From JBOZRQ01 sp050789255 (GTDB lineage Bacteria; Bacillota; Sulfobacillia; Symbiobacteriales; Symbiobacteriaceae), in the NCBI GenBank assembly GCA_050789255.1, contig JBOZRQ010000019.1:1-43737 (forward strand): a stretch of DNA of 43,737 nucleotides, written 5' to 3'. Below, one piece after another: positions 25,616 to 34,081 of the stretch. Each line of letters begins with the position of its first letter. Within the stretch, counting starts at the first letter, position 1. Position numbers and translations under genes: made by a program. The notes under the pieces were generated by a model, which saw only the letters and a program-made list of their open reading frames with translations, was not told the origin of the DNA and made no database searches.

Positions 25616-28150
25616 ATGAGGCGTTGGATTCGGGGGCTGTTTGCCACGGTGGTCACTGTATGCGTAGTCGCGGCCTGCGCCGCCCCCGGCGGGGCGCCGC
25701 CGAAGGGCGAGAGCCCTCCCGTTGCCAGCGAGATCATGGACCGGAACCGCAACAAAGTTTTTGATGACCTGGACCGCATGATTCTCCTGGCTTCGACCGA
25801 AGTGAAGGTCCCGGTCGTGGTGCTGATGGACCAGCAGCGGGCGGCCGCTGAGCTGGAGCGGCGGGTGGGGTCGGTCGACGTGGTACGGGAGTTCCACGCC
25901 GTGCCAGCCATCGCACTACGGGCGACCCGCGCCCAGATCGAGGGGCTGGCCGAGCTGCCCTTCGTGCGCCAGATCGAGGTGGATGCCACCGTCTCGGTCG
26001 AGCTGAACGGCGCCAGCTGGTGGTTCGGTGCGACCAGCGCCCGCCAGGATTTCGGGGTCGACGGCGACCGGGACGGGCGCCCCGCCAGCTACAGCAAGTC
26101 GGACGTGGTCGTGGCCGTCATCGACACGGGGATCGACACCCGGCACGTCGACCTGGACGGCGGGAAGGTGATCGCCTGGCAGGATCTCGTGAACAGCCAG
26201 ACCACGCCCTACGACGACCACGGCCACGGCACCCATGTGGCCTCCACGGTTGCCGGCACCGGCGAGGGCAACGCCGACTACAAGGGCGTGGCGCCCGGCG
26301 CCGCCCTGGTGGGGATCAAGGTGCTGGACCGCTCGGGCCGGGGCGCCGTCTCCAACCTGATCGCCGCGGTGGAGTGGTGCATTGACAACCGGACCCGGTA
26401 CGGCATTCGGGTGCTCTCGATGTCGCTCGGGGTCCGGGGCAGTTCCGACGGGACGGACACGCTGAGCCAGGTGATCAACCGGGCCGTGGACGCCGGCATT
26501 GTGGCTGTGGTGGCTGCGGGCAACGAAGGGCCGGACTTCTTCACCATCGGCACGCCCGGTGCGGCGGCTAAGGCGATCACGGTAGGCGCCATGGCTGACG
26601 TTTCGGAGGGCGGTTTCTACCAGGCGATCTTCTCCAGCCGGGGTCCCACCGCCGACGACCGCACCAAGCCCGACGTGTCGGCGCCCGGCGTGCGGATCAC
26701 CGCGGCGCAGGCGGGCAGCGGCAACCGGTACATCTCGTATGATGGGACCTCCATGGCCACGCCCTTCGTCTCCGGCACAGTGGCGCTGATGCTCGATGCC
26801 AACCCCAACCTGACCCCGGTCCAGGTGAAGGATATCCTGAGGCGCACCGCCCAGGACCGGGGTCCCGACGGAGAGGACCACGACTACGGCGCCGGGCGCC
26901 TGGACAGCTACGCCGCCGTGAAGCAGGCGGGGAACCTGACCGGGACGGGCCCCGTTATGCCTACGCTGATGCGGTTTACCGACTCCCTTACGGCACCCGG
27001 CTGGCAGGATTACTTCCTGGATGTGACCTCCACCCAGTACCCGATCGCGATCACCATGCTCTCGCAGGCCTGGGGCAGCGAGGAGCCGGCCATCGCTATG
27101 TATCTGTACAACCCCCAGGGTTCGGAGATCGGGCGCTCCACCAGCACCACCAGGCAGCAGACCATCACCGTCAGGCCGTCATACACCGGGCGCTACCGGA
27201 TCCTGGTTCAGGCGAACCGGGGCAGTGTGGACTACACGCTGGACGCCAGCGGGGGCTTCGCCAGCGCCTCGGATCGGGCGCCCTCATTGGAGATTCTCGC
27301 CCCGCCCGAGAACAGCAGCGTGTCCGGCTTTGTAAAGGTCCGGATCGCTGCGTCCGACGACCGCAAGGTCGAACAGGTTGAGGTGCAGGAGCAGACCTGG
27401 GTCAACATCACCTCGAGCTTTGACGGCACCTACTACCACTACCTTTGGGATACGACCCGCCGCAGCGACGGCGAGCAGTTTCTGCCCGTGCGGGCGGTGG
27501 ACTCCGGCGGCCAGGAGACGCAGGTGCGGCGGCGCTACATCGTCGCCAACCGAACCGGGGGGCAGCCGCAAAAAGAGATGACGGGGAGCGTCTCCCCGTC
27601 TGAGCCAGAGGCCTGGCATGCCGTCTATGTAAGCCAGCCTGGCTGGCTCGACCTGGCCCTTTCCTGGGGCGGCGGCGCCGACCTCGACTACGAGGTTTAC
27701 GGCCCGGACGACGGGCTGGCCGCCAGGGCGTTCAGCGCGGCCAACCCCGAACTCCTCCGCGTCCGGGTGGCGGCCACCGGGTATTACCGGATCAAGGTAA
27801 CCCACTTCGGCGGCGAACCTACGACCTACCGGCTGGCTGCCCGGGCGCTCGGCCTGACCCCCCTGATCTTCCAGTTGACCCCGCAGAGCCCCGTCAGCCA
27901 GCACGAGTTTTTCCTGAGCTCCGCCGGGGAGGGGCTGATCGAGGTGATGGCCGAGAGCCCGTCCGACGTGGACTTTGCGCTGTACAACCCGGCGGGTCAG
28001 CTGGCGGCCCGGGGCGCTTCCACCCTGAACCCCGAGGTGTCCGCCGTCAACTGGGACCCGCCCGGCGCCTGGCTGCTGAAGGTGAACCTGGCCGAGGGCG
28101 GCCCGACCTATGTGCAGGTCAACCTCTACTTCCCGGTGGGCGTCAGCTGA
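25616..28150 (+). CDS. Subtilisin-like (S8) serine protease, lipoprotein
   Basis: An 844-aa secreted protease. The signal sequence ends in the lipobox VAAC (Cys21). An inhibitor-I9-like propeptide region (PVVVLMDQQR to FVRQIEVD) precedes the S8 domain, with Asp170 in VIDTGID, His204 in HGTHVA and Ser379 in GTSMATP. The oxyanion-hole Asn is in AAGNEGP. The C-terminal half holds a PPC-like domain (GRYRILVQANRGSVDYTL), an Ig-like domain (PPENSSVSGFVKVRI) and two further PPC-like beta domains. ATG follows AGAGGGGGGAAGCGCAC. It probably forms an operon with the SLH gene. Its last 25 bp overlap the convergent acylase gene. Confidence 0.95.
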   Translation: MRRWIRGLFATVVTVCVVAACAAPGGAPPKGESPPVASEIMDRNRNKVFDDLDRMILLASTEVKVPVVVLMDQQRAAAELERRVGSVDVVREFHAVPAIALRATRAQIEGLAELPFVRQIEVDATVSVELNGASWWFGATSARQDFGVDGDRDGRPASYSKSDVVVAVIDTGIDTRHVDLDGGKVIAWQDLVNSQTTPYDDHGHGTHVASTVAGTGEGNADYKGVAPGAALVGIKVLDRSGRGAVSNLIAAVEWCIDNRTRYGIRVLSMSLGVRGSSDGTDTLSQVINRAVDAGIVAVVAAGNEGPDFFTIGTPGAAAKAITVGAMADVSEGGFYQAIFSSRGPTADDRTKPDVSAPGVRITAAQAGSGNRYISYDGTSMATPFVSGTVALMLDANPNLTPVQVKDILRRTAQDRGPDGEDHDYGAGRLDSYAAVKQAGNLTGTGPVMPTLMRFTDSLTAPGWQDYFLDVTSTQYPIAITMLSQAWGSEEPAIAMYLYNPQGSEIGRSTSTTRQQTITVRPSYTGRYRILVQANRGSVDYTLDASGGFASASDRAPSLEILAPPENSSVSGFVKVRIAASDDRKVEQVEVQEQTWVNITSSFDGTYYHYLWDTTRRSDGEQFLPVRAVDSGGQETQVRRRYIVANRTGGQPQKEMTGSVSPSEPEAWHAVYVSQPGWLDLALSWGGGADLDYEVYGPDDGLAARAFSAANPELLRVRVAATGYYRIKVTHFGGEPTTYRLAARALGLTPLIFQLTPQSPVSQHEFFLSSAGEGLIEVMAESPSDVDFALYNPAGQLAARGASTLNPEVSAVNWDPPGAWLLKVNLAEGGPTYVQVNLYFPVGVS

Positions 28151-30528
28151 AGCTTGGCTTCGGCGTGGGCCTCCACCGCCTCCCGGCTGAAGAGCATGGG
28201 GTGGAACTCGCCCTTGCTCCAGAGCGGGAACAGGTCCAGGTAGTGCTTGCTACCCGGGTGGCCCGACTGCCCCACCGGGTGGACCGAGAGCGACCGGGTC
28301 AGGTCGGCCAGGTCGACGATCTGGCGGTAGGACGGCGCCCAGGCCGAGGCCCCGTAGGGCTGGTGGGGCACGTAGGCGGTCTGGAGCGGGGTGGCGGTGT
28401 CGCCCCCGATTCCCACCTCCGGGCCATTGAAGATCAGGTTGAGCGGCTTGACGGCGCCCATGGGATGGGCCAGCTTCAGGCGGTGGAGCTTGCCCCACTG
28501 CCAGGCGCCGGGGTCGGCGCCCAACCTCTGCTTTAGGTAGCTCACGGCCTCGGTGAGACTGGCGGCCAGCAGGTCCTGCCAGGGGTCGGTGGCGCTCTCC
28601 GGCGACGGGCGCCCGATCGCGAAGAACCCCGGATCCCGCTGCTTCAGCTCCCGCAGCAGGGCCGTGGTTGAGCGGCCCACGGTGCTGTTGGCCGGCGACA
28701 GCACGGTGCCCTTGCCCATCCAGGCGTGGAAGAGATCCTCGCCCAGAATCGGGAGGTAGGCCCGCCGCACGGCGTGTGTCAGCATCACCTCGTAAATGGT
28801 GCCACCGGTGGACTCGGCGGTCAGGTGGCCGTCCCAGTTCCTGAGCAGTTCGAGCGCCTTCTGCTCAAGGGCATCCGCAGGCTCCAACGACCGGCAGTGC
28901 TGTGCGAACTCAACACCAGGCGCGCAGAAAACATCCATCTGGATGCGCCGGAAATCCTCCGGGGTGACCTTGGGCTTCTCCGTCAGCAGTTGCTGGATGC
29001 GCTCAGCCCGGTAGCCCGGCATGTAGTCCCAGGAGATGTGGTGCGGGAAAGTATGGTCGACCACCTTGTTGTTGGCGGTGACGATAAAGCCCGATTCGGG
29101 ATTCCAGAGCTGGGGCAGCTCCTCCTGGGGAACACAGCCTTCCCACTCATACTCGCCCGTCCAGCCCGGCACCGGCGTGAGCCCGGTGCCATTCTTGCGC
29201 TTGGGCACCAGCCCCGCCATGATATAGCCGATGTTGCCCGCTGTGTCGGCGAAGACCACGTTCTGGGAGGCGATGTTCCAGTAGCACATGGCGTCCCGCA
29301 GCTCGGCGGCGCCGCCGGCGGTGTTCATGGCGACCACGGCCCGGGCCGGGTGGCCGGCGTCCAGGGACATCCAGCGCAGGGCGAGGGCGGGGCCGGCGCC
29401 CAGCGGCCCGCCGGCCATGACCGGGCCGTGCCGGGTGATGTAGACCCGCTCCACCACCTCGGGCTGACCCTTGACCCGAATGGTTTCATCAATCACGGTG
29501 ACCGGCTCCCACTGGCCCTCGAACTCGACGGCGCTCTCGGTGGGATGCCACTTCTCAATGAAGAGGTCCGCTGCATCGGCCATCGAGTTGGTGAAGCCCC
29601 AGGCGACGTGCCGGTTGTGGCCCAGCACAATCCCCGGCACCCCGGGCAGGGAGCTGCCGGTCACGTCGGTCTCCGGGCAGACCAGGTGCGCCTCGTACCA
29701 GGTCGACGGGATGCCGATCGTCAGGTGCGGATCGTTGGCCAGCAGGGGCTTGCCGGTCTCGGTGCGGCTGCCGGCGACCACCCAGTTGTTACTGGCGCTG
29801 GGGGTGCTCAGGTTCAGGTACTGCCGGGCGGCGGCAAAGGAGCCCAGCAACGCCTCGGCTGAGTCCGCTGCCCCTGCCAGGCCGGGCGCCGTCGTGAGCG
29901 GGTGGCCGGCCGGGTAGTGCGTCTCCAGCCGGGCGGCGTGCTCCGGCCCAACCCGCTGGGCCAGCTGCATCCGCAACAGCTCCTCCTCCCAGTTCAGGCT
30001 CAGGTTGAGCGACATCACCTTGGTCCAGGAGAGCGTGTCAGAAGGGGTCCACGGCGCCGGCTTGATGCCCAGCAGCCGGAACTCCAGGGGCAGCCTGCCG
30101 CCAGCCTCCGCGATGGCCGCGTTCACTCCGCCCGCATATGCCTCCAGCACCAGTTGCTCCTCGTGGTCCGCCGCTGCCGCCTCCGCCTCGGCTGCCCGCC
30201 GCAGGCCCAAACGCCGCAGGAAGCGGTCGGCCTCGACGGTCTGGGCCCCGAAAATCTCGGAAAGGCGCCCCGCCGCGATGCGCCGCTGGAGCTCCATCTG
30301 CCAGAGGCGGTCCTGTGCGTGGACGTAGCCCTGAGCGTAGACCGCGTCTCTGAGCGACTGCGCATAAATGTGCGGGATGCCCCACCGGTCGCGGATGATC
30401 TCCACCGGGGCGCCGAGGCCCGGACCCTTCAGCGTGCCTGACACTTTGGGCAGCGACATCCGATACAACCACCACCAGATCCCTGTGCCAACAACCCCCA
30501 CTGCGATCACCAGGCCGACCCAGACCAT
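28126..30528 (-). CDS. Penicillin acylase-family (Ntn hydrolase) enzyme
   Basis: An 800-aa protein of the penicillin/cephalosporin/AHL acylase family (S45). An N-terminal membrane helix (about 2-24) anchors or exports it. The alpha-chain motif EIIRDRWGIPHIYAQS and the acyl-pocket region are followed by the autocleavage site before Ser246 (PSA/SNNWVVAGSRT), which becomes the catalytic N-terminal Ser of the beta chain. GKPLLANDPHL, HRHVAWGFTN-like GHNRHVAWGFTN and YITRHGPV are further family blocks. The substrate (beta-lactam, acyl-homoserine lactone or other amide) cannot be told. ATG at 30528 follows AAAGGTGTGGGAGG; the TTG at 30552 is less likely. Confidence 0.93.
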   Translation of the reverse strand: MVWVGLVIAVGVVGTGIWWWLYRMSLPKVSGTLKGPGLGAPVEIIRDRWGIPHIYAQSLRDAVYAQGYVHAQDRLWQMELQRRIAAGRLSEIFGAQTVEADRFLRRLGLRRAAEAEAAAADHEEQLVLEAYAGGVNAAIAEAGGRLPLEFRLLGIKPAPWTPSDTLSWTKVMSLNLSLNWEEELLRMQLAQRVGPEHAARLETHYPAGHPLTTAPGLAGAADSAEALLGSFAAARQYLNLSTPSASNNWVVAGSRTETGKPLLANDPHLTIGIPSTWYEAHLVCPETDVTGSSLPGVPGIVLGHNRHVAWGFTNSMADAADLFIEKWHPTESAVEFEGQWEPVTVIDETIRVKGQPEVVERVYITRHGPVMAGGPLGAGPALALRWMSLDAGHPARAVVAMNTAGGAAELRDAMCYWNIASQNVVFADTAGNIGYIMAGLVPKRKNGTGLTPVPGWTGEYEWEGCVPQEELPQLWNPESGFIVTANNKVVDHTFPHHISWDYMPGYRAERIQQLLTEKPKVTPEDFRRIQMDVFCAPGVEFAQHCRSLEPADALEQKALELLRNWDGHLTAESTGGTIYEVMLTHAVRRAYLPILGEDLFHAWMGKGTVLSPANSTVGRSTTALLRELKQRDPGFFAIGRPSPESATDPWQDLLAASLTEAVSYLKQRLGADPGAWQWGKLHRLKLAHPMGAVKPLNLIFNGPEVGIGGDTATPLQTAYVPHQPYGASAWAPSYRQIVDLADLTRSLSVHPVGQSGHPGSKHYLDLFPLWSKGEFHPMLFSREAVEAHAEAKLQLTPTGK

Positions 30529-30611
30529 CCTCCCACACCTTTCTGTACGCAAACATTACCCATTTCCGATTATTCTACACGCGCTAATGCTTCCCCTTGG
30601 GAAGCACGAAA

Positions 30612-30639
30612 GCACGCCCCCGGGGCCCCGGAGGCGTGC
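30612..30639 (-). terminator. Terminator of the glycosyltransferase array
   Basis: GCACGCC (30612-30618) pairs with GGCGTGC (30633-30639) around a GC-rich loop that can extend the stem. On the minus strand it is followed by TTTCGTG. It lies just beyond the stop of the last glycosyltransferase gene and before the acylase promoter region. Confidence 0.65.
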
Positions 30640-30643
30640 GGCT

Positions 30644-31453
30644 TTACAGTTCGGGTCCGAGCTGATGATACGGCTTCAGCCGCTCTGCCAGCGAGCTGGC
30701 TTCCTCGGCGTTGACGTTGGGGTTGGCCGCAGCGGCATCGATCAGATCCTGCCAGTAGGCGCGGTCGAATCCCGGGCTGATCACGCCGCCCTTGCGGTGC
30801 CGATTGCGCTCCTCCACCCTCTCCCAGGCGGTGGGCTGCCCCGGTTGGTCCATGCCGAAGCCGGAAATGTGGGTCACGTCGTTTCCCCACCGGTAGACGT
30901 AAATCATTTCATCGATGCGGCACGGGTAGTGGTACCATCGCTCGCCGGGGATGCGCGACTCGAAGTCGATATCTTCCCCGCTGTTCATGGCCCGGTACCC
31001 GCCCGCGTGCTCAAATGCCTTCCGGTGCATCGCAATCTGGTTGTGAAAGAGGTTCTGAACGACCGCGTAATCCTGGTTGTGAGTCGACGTCCAGGCTGAC
31101 ATGGGTTTATACACCCACTTCTGCGGCGCTTCTCCCAGATGCTTCAGCGAGTCGGTCAGCCGCCAGGGCAGGAACAGGTCGTCATCGTCCCACGGCAGCA
31201 AGTACTCGCCCCGCGCGAGGCTGACGGAGAAGTTCCGCTTCTCCCCGAGGCTGCCAAACCGGTGCGGCACGTTAACCACCTGGACACCCGGAAAAGGCCG
31301 GTTCAGGTGAATCGGTTCCGGGTGGTCGTTGACCACGATCAGTTCCTTGTTGGGATAGTCCTGCTGCAGGAAACACCAGATCGCCTCCCGGAGCAGGGCA
31401 GGTCGGGCGTAGGTCAGGCAGAGGCAGGAGACCAGTGGGGACTCCGCTGTCAA
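30644..31453 (-). CDS. GT2-like glycosyltransferase, array copy 4
   Basis: A 269-aa GT-A fold glycosyltransferase. The N-terminal PLVSCLCLTYARPALLREAI strand, the nucleotide-sugar-binding VVNDHPEP, and the metal-binding WDDDDLFLPWR (DXD-type, about 89-92) are present. The distal GEDIDFESRI and YVYRWGNDVTHISGFG match its neighbours. It is the most divergent and shortest of four tandem paralogues, ending in HQLGPEL without the Gly/Pro-rich tail of the others. The start is TTG overlapping the previous gene's TGA, with GGGAGG nine nt upstream. Acceptor and donor are unknown. Confidence 0.88.
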   Translation of the reverse strand: MTAESPLVSCLCLTYARPALLREAIWCFLQQDYPNKELIVVNDHPEPIHLNRPFPGVQVVNVPHRFGSLGEKRNFSVSLARGEYLLPWDDDDLFLPWRLTDSLKHLGEAPQKWVYKPMSAWTSTHNQDYAVVQNLFHNQIAMHRKAFEHAGGYRAMNSGEDIDFESRIPGERWYHYPCRIDEMIYVYRWGNDVTHISGFGMDQPGQPTAWERVEERNRHRKGGVISPGFDRAYWQDLIDAAAANPNVNAEEASSLAERLKPYHQLGPEL

Positions 31454-32286
31454 GGCTGTGCACCTCCCGTAGGAGATTCGTCAGGGCCGAGACGGTCGTA
31501 GGGCTCGAGCCGCTCTGCCAGCAGCGCCGCTTCCTCGGGGGGAACGTCCGCAAGGGCTGCCGCCGCCTTGGCCAGGTCCCGCCAGTAGTCCTGGTCAAAT
31601 CCTGGCATGATCACTCCGCCTCCAGCGCTGCCGGCCGTGAGTTGCGCGATCCGCTCCCATCCGGTGGGCTGGCCCGGCCGGTCAAATCCGAAAGCCGAAA
31701 TGTGGTGGGCGTCAATCCCCCAACGATACACGTAATAAAGATCATGCACGGGGGCCTGGTAGTGAATCCACCGGTCCTCCGGAATGCGCGAGTCGAGGTC
31801 AGCATCCTGCCCGCTGTTCATATCGGAGTAACCCCCTGCGTGATCCATGGCCGCGCGCCGATAGGCAGTCGAGGGGTGAGACTCAAACCGCACGACCGAG
31901 TACTCCCGGTTGAAGAGGGAAAACCATGCGCCGTTGGGCCTGAACACCCATTTGTCGGGCGCCGCCAGCAAGTGGCTCATGGACAAGCTGATGCGCCAGG
32001 GAAGCACCAGATCATCATCATCCCAGGTCATGAGATAGTCGCCCCGGGCGGCCCGGACGCTGAAGTTGCGCTTGGCGCCCAGGGTCGAAGACCGCTCGGG
32101 CAGGTTGTAGACGCAGACCCCCGGATAGTGGCGGTCCAGGTAGATCGGCTCCGCGTGGTCGTTGACCACGATCAGTTCCTTGTTCGGATAGTCCTGCTGC
32201 AGGAAGCACCAGATCGCCTCCCGCAGCAGGGCAGGTCTTGCGTAGGTCAGGCATAGGCAGGAGACCAGGGGGAACTCGGAGGTCAC
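31450..32286 (-). CDS. GT2-like glycosyltransferase, array copy 3
   Basis: A 278-aa paralogue with the same layout: FPLVSCLCLTYARP, VVNDHAEP, LGAKRNFSVRAARGDYL, WDDDDLVLPWRIS, HPSTAYRRAAMDHAGGY, and HDLYYVYRWGIDAHHISAFGFD. It is very close to copy 2 by eye (most positions identical, no gaps needed). The GTG start forms a GTGA overlap with the copy-2 stop, and GGGAGG precedes it by nine nt. In copies 2 and 3 the region before the acceptor-side motif reads SHPSTAYRRAA, unlike copies 1 and 4. That may reflect a different acceptor or donor. Confidence 0.88.
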   Translation of the reverse strand: MTSEFPLVSCLCLTYARPALLREAIWCFLQQDYPNKELIVVNDHAEPIYLDRHYPGVCVYNLPERSSTLGAKRNFSVRAARGDYLMTWDDDDLVLPWRISLSMSHLLAAPDKWVFRPNGAWFSLFNREYSVVRFESHPSTAYRRAAMDHAGGYSDMNSGQDADLDSRIPEDRWIHYQAPVHDLYYVYRWGIDAHHISAFGFDRPGQPTGWERIAQLTAGSAGGGVIMPGFDQDYWRDLAKAAAALADVPPEEAALLAERLEPYDRLGPDESPTGGAQP

Positions 32287-33119
32287 GGCTGGCCACCTCC
32301 CGCGGGAGATGCGTCCGGACCGAGCCGGTCGTACGGCTTCAGGCGCTCTGCCAGAAGGCGGGCCTCCTCCGGGGGCACAGCCGGGTTGGCGGCTGCCGCA
32401 TTGGCCAGATCCTGCCAGTAGTCCCGGTCAAACCCCGGCGTGATCACACCGCCGCCGGGCTTGCCTGCCGTGAGCTGCGCGATCCGTTCCCACTTGGTGG
32501 GTTGGCCTGATTGGTCAAAGCCAAGACCCGATATATGGTGAACGTCGATCCCCCAGCGGTAGACATAATACAGGTCGTGGACGGGGGCCCGGTAGCTGAT
32601 CCACCGATCCCGTTGGATGCGCGTGTCGAAATCAGCATCCTCCCCTGTGTTCATCTCCGTGTAACCGCCAGCCTGATCGAAGGCGGCACGCCGATAGGCC
32701 GTAGAGGGGTGAGACTGGTACTCCTTGACCTCGTAGTCGCGATTGAAGAAGGAGACCCAGGCGCGGGTGGGCCGGAAAACCCATTTTTCGGGCGCCGCGA
32801 GCAGGTGGCGCATGGTTAGGCTGAGGCGCCAGGGCAGCACCAGGTCATCATCGTCCCAGATCATGAGATAGTCGCCACGGGCGGCCCGGAAGCTGAAGTT
32901 CCGCTTGGCGCCCAGGCTGGGAAACCGCTGTGGCAGATTGTGCACCTGAATCCCCGGGTAGGCATGGTCCAGGGTGATCGGCTCCGGGTGGTCGTTGACG
33001 ATCACCAGCTCCTTGTTCGGCCAGTCCTGCTGCAGAAAGCACCAGACCGCTTCGCGCAAATACCGTGGCCTGGCATAGGTGAGGCACAGACAGGAGACCA
33101 GCGGGAATTGAGATGTCAC
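32283..33119 (-). CDS. GT2-like glycosyltransferase, array copy 2
   Basis: A 278-aa paralogue: FPLVSCLCLTYARPRYLREAV, IVNDHPEP, WDDDDLVLPWRLS, HPSTAYRRAAFDQAGGY, HDLYYVYRWGIDVHHISGLGFD, and the C-terminal PGGGVITPGFDRDYWQDL. The start is GTG in a GTGA overlap with the copy-1 stop, preceded by GGGAGG at nine nt. No membrane segment or signal peptide is visible, so it acts in the cytoplasm. It matches copy 1 in the C-terminal third and copy 3 in the middle. Confidence 0.88.
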   Translation of the reverse strand: MTSQFPLVSCLCLTYARPRYLREAVWCFLQQDWPNKELVIVNDHPEPITLDHAYPGIQVHNLPQRFPSLGAKRNFSFRAARGDYLMIWDDDDLVLPWRLSLTMRHLLAAPEKWVFRPTRAWVSFFNRDYEVKEYQSHPSTAYRRAAFDQAGGYTEMNTGEDADFDTRIQRDRWISYRAPVHDLYYVYRWGIDVHHISGLGFDQSGQPTKWERIAQLTAGKPGGGVITPGFDRDYWQDLANAAAANPAVPPEEARLLAERLKPYDRLGPDASPAGGGQP

Positions 33120-33952
33120 AACTGGTCACCTCCCGCACGAGGTTGGCCCGGGCTGAGCTGCCCGTATGACTTGAGTCGCTCTGCCAGCAGACGGGCCTCC
33201 TCCGGGGACACACCCGGCTTGGAGGCGGCCTCCGTGGCCAGGTCGTGCCAGTAGTCCCGTTCAAACCCCGGTGTGATCACACCACCTCCAGGCTTGCCAG
33301 ATGTGAGATGGGCAATCTGCTCCCACTTGGTGGGTTGTCCCGGTTTGTCAAACCCGAGCCCCGAAATATGGTGGACGTCGATCCCCCAGCGGTAGACATA
33401 AAAGAGTTCATGCGCCCCGGCGCGATAACGGACCCGGCGGTCTGCCGGAATGCGGCGCTCAAAGTCAGCATCTTCCCCCGTGTTCATGTCCGAATATCCC
33501 CCGGCATGATCAAAGGCGGCCCGCCGCATTAGAACCTGGCAGTGGTACACGTTTTCGGTGATGGAGTAGTTCCGGTTGGACACGGAAAACCATCCCTTGC
33601 CGGGATTGTAGATCCACCGATCGGGCATCGGCAGCAGGTGGCGCATGCTCTCGCTGATGCGCCAGGGCAGCGACAGGTCATCATCATCCCAAACGCACAG
33701 ATAGTCGCCCCGGGCAGCCCGGACGCTGGCGTTGCGCTTGGCGCCCAGGCTCGAACACCGCTGTGGCAGGTTATACACGTGAACCCCCGGATAGGGCTGG
33801 TCCAAGTGGACCGGCTCCGGGTGGTCGTTGACGACCACCAGTTCCTTATTGGGCCAGTCCTGCTGCAGGAAGCACCAAATCGCTTCGCGCAAATACCGCG
33901 GCCTGGCGTAGGTGAGGCACAGGCAGGAGACCAACGGGAACGCGTCCGTCAA
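33116..33952 (-). CDS. GT2-like glycosyltransferase, array copy 1
   Basis: A 278-aa paralogue and the first gene of the array. FPLVSCLCLTYARPRYL, VVNDHPEP, LGAKRNASVRAARGDYL, WDDDDLSLPWRIS (Asp89-Asp92), MNTGEDADFERRI and FYVYRWGIDVHHISGLGFD are visible. I chose the TTG at 33952 because GGAGG lies ten nt upstream and because it gives exactly the 278-residue length of copies 2 and 3. The open frame extends to 34987, but the extension lies antisense to the formyltransferase gene. A TACAAT at 33993-33988 may be its -10, with a poor -35. Confidence 0.88.
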   Translation of the reverse strand: MTDAFPLVSCLCLTYARPRYLREAIWCFLQQDWPNKELVVVNDHPEPVHLDQPYPGVHVYNLPQRCSSLGAKRNASVRAARGDYLCVWDDDDLSLPWRISESMRHLLPMPDRWIYNPGKGWFSVSNRNYSITENVYHCQVLMRRAAFDHAGGYSDMNTGEDADFERRIPADRRVRYRAGAHELFYVYRWGIDVHHISGLGFDKPGQPTKWEQIAHLTSGKPGGGVITPGFERDYWHDLATEAASKPGVSPEEARLLAERLKSYGQLSPGQPRAGGDQL

Positions 33953-34081
33953 GGTGCACCGGCCTCCTCGCTGGGTGGAGTCCCTGTATTGTACGCCCGG
34001 GCCGTGCGCGTGGAACCCGGCCAGCGGTTTAACATAATCTGATCCTGTGGGCAAATCCTCGCCTTGAGGAGGTCTGGAGCC

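Larger units (their letters stand above)
31450..33952 (-). repeat. Tandem gene triplication with exact 833-nt period
   Basis: The start codons of the four glycosyltransferase genes lie at 33952, 33119, 32286 and 31453, that is, three successive steps of exactly 833 nt. Copies 1-3 are each 837 nt with a 4-nt overlap to the next copy. As 833 is not a multiple of three, each copy is in a different reading frame from its neighbour. Copies diverge in sequence, so this is an old tandem duplication held at constant length. Confidence 0.9.

Noticed and set aside
30529..30552. TTG start for the acylase gene
   Set aside because: No ribosome binding site precedes it, and the ATG at 30528 starts directly before the membrane helix with AAAGG upstream.
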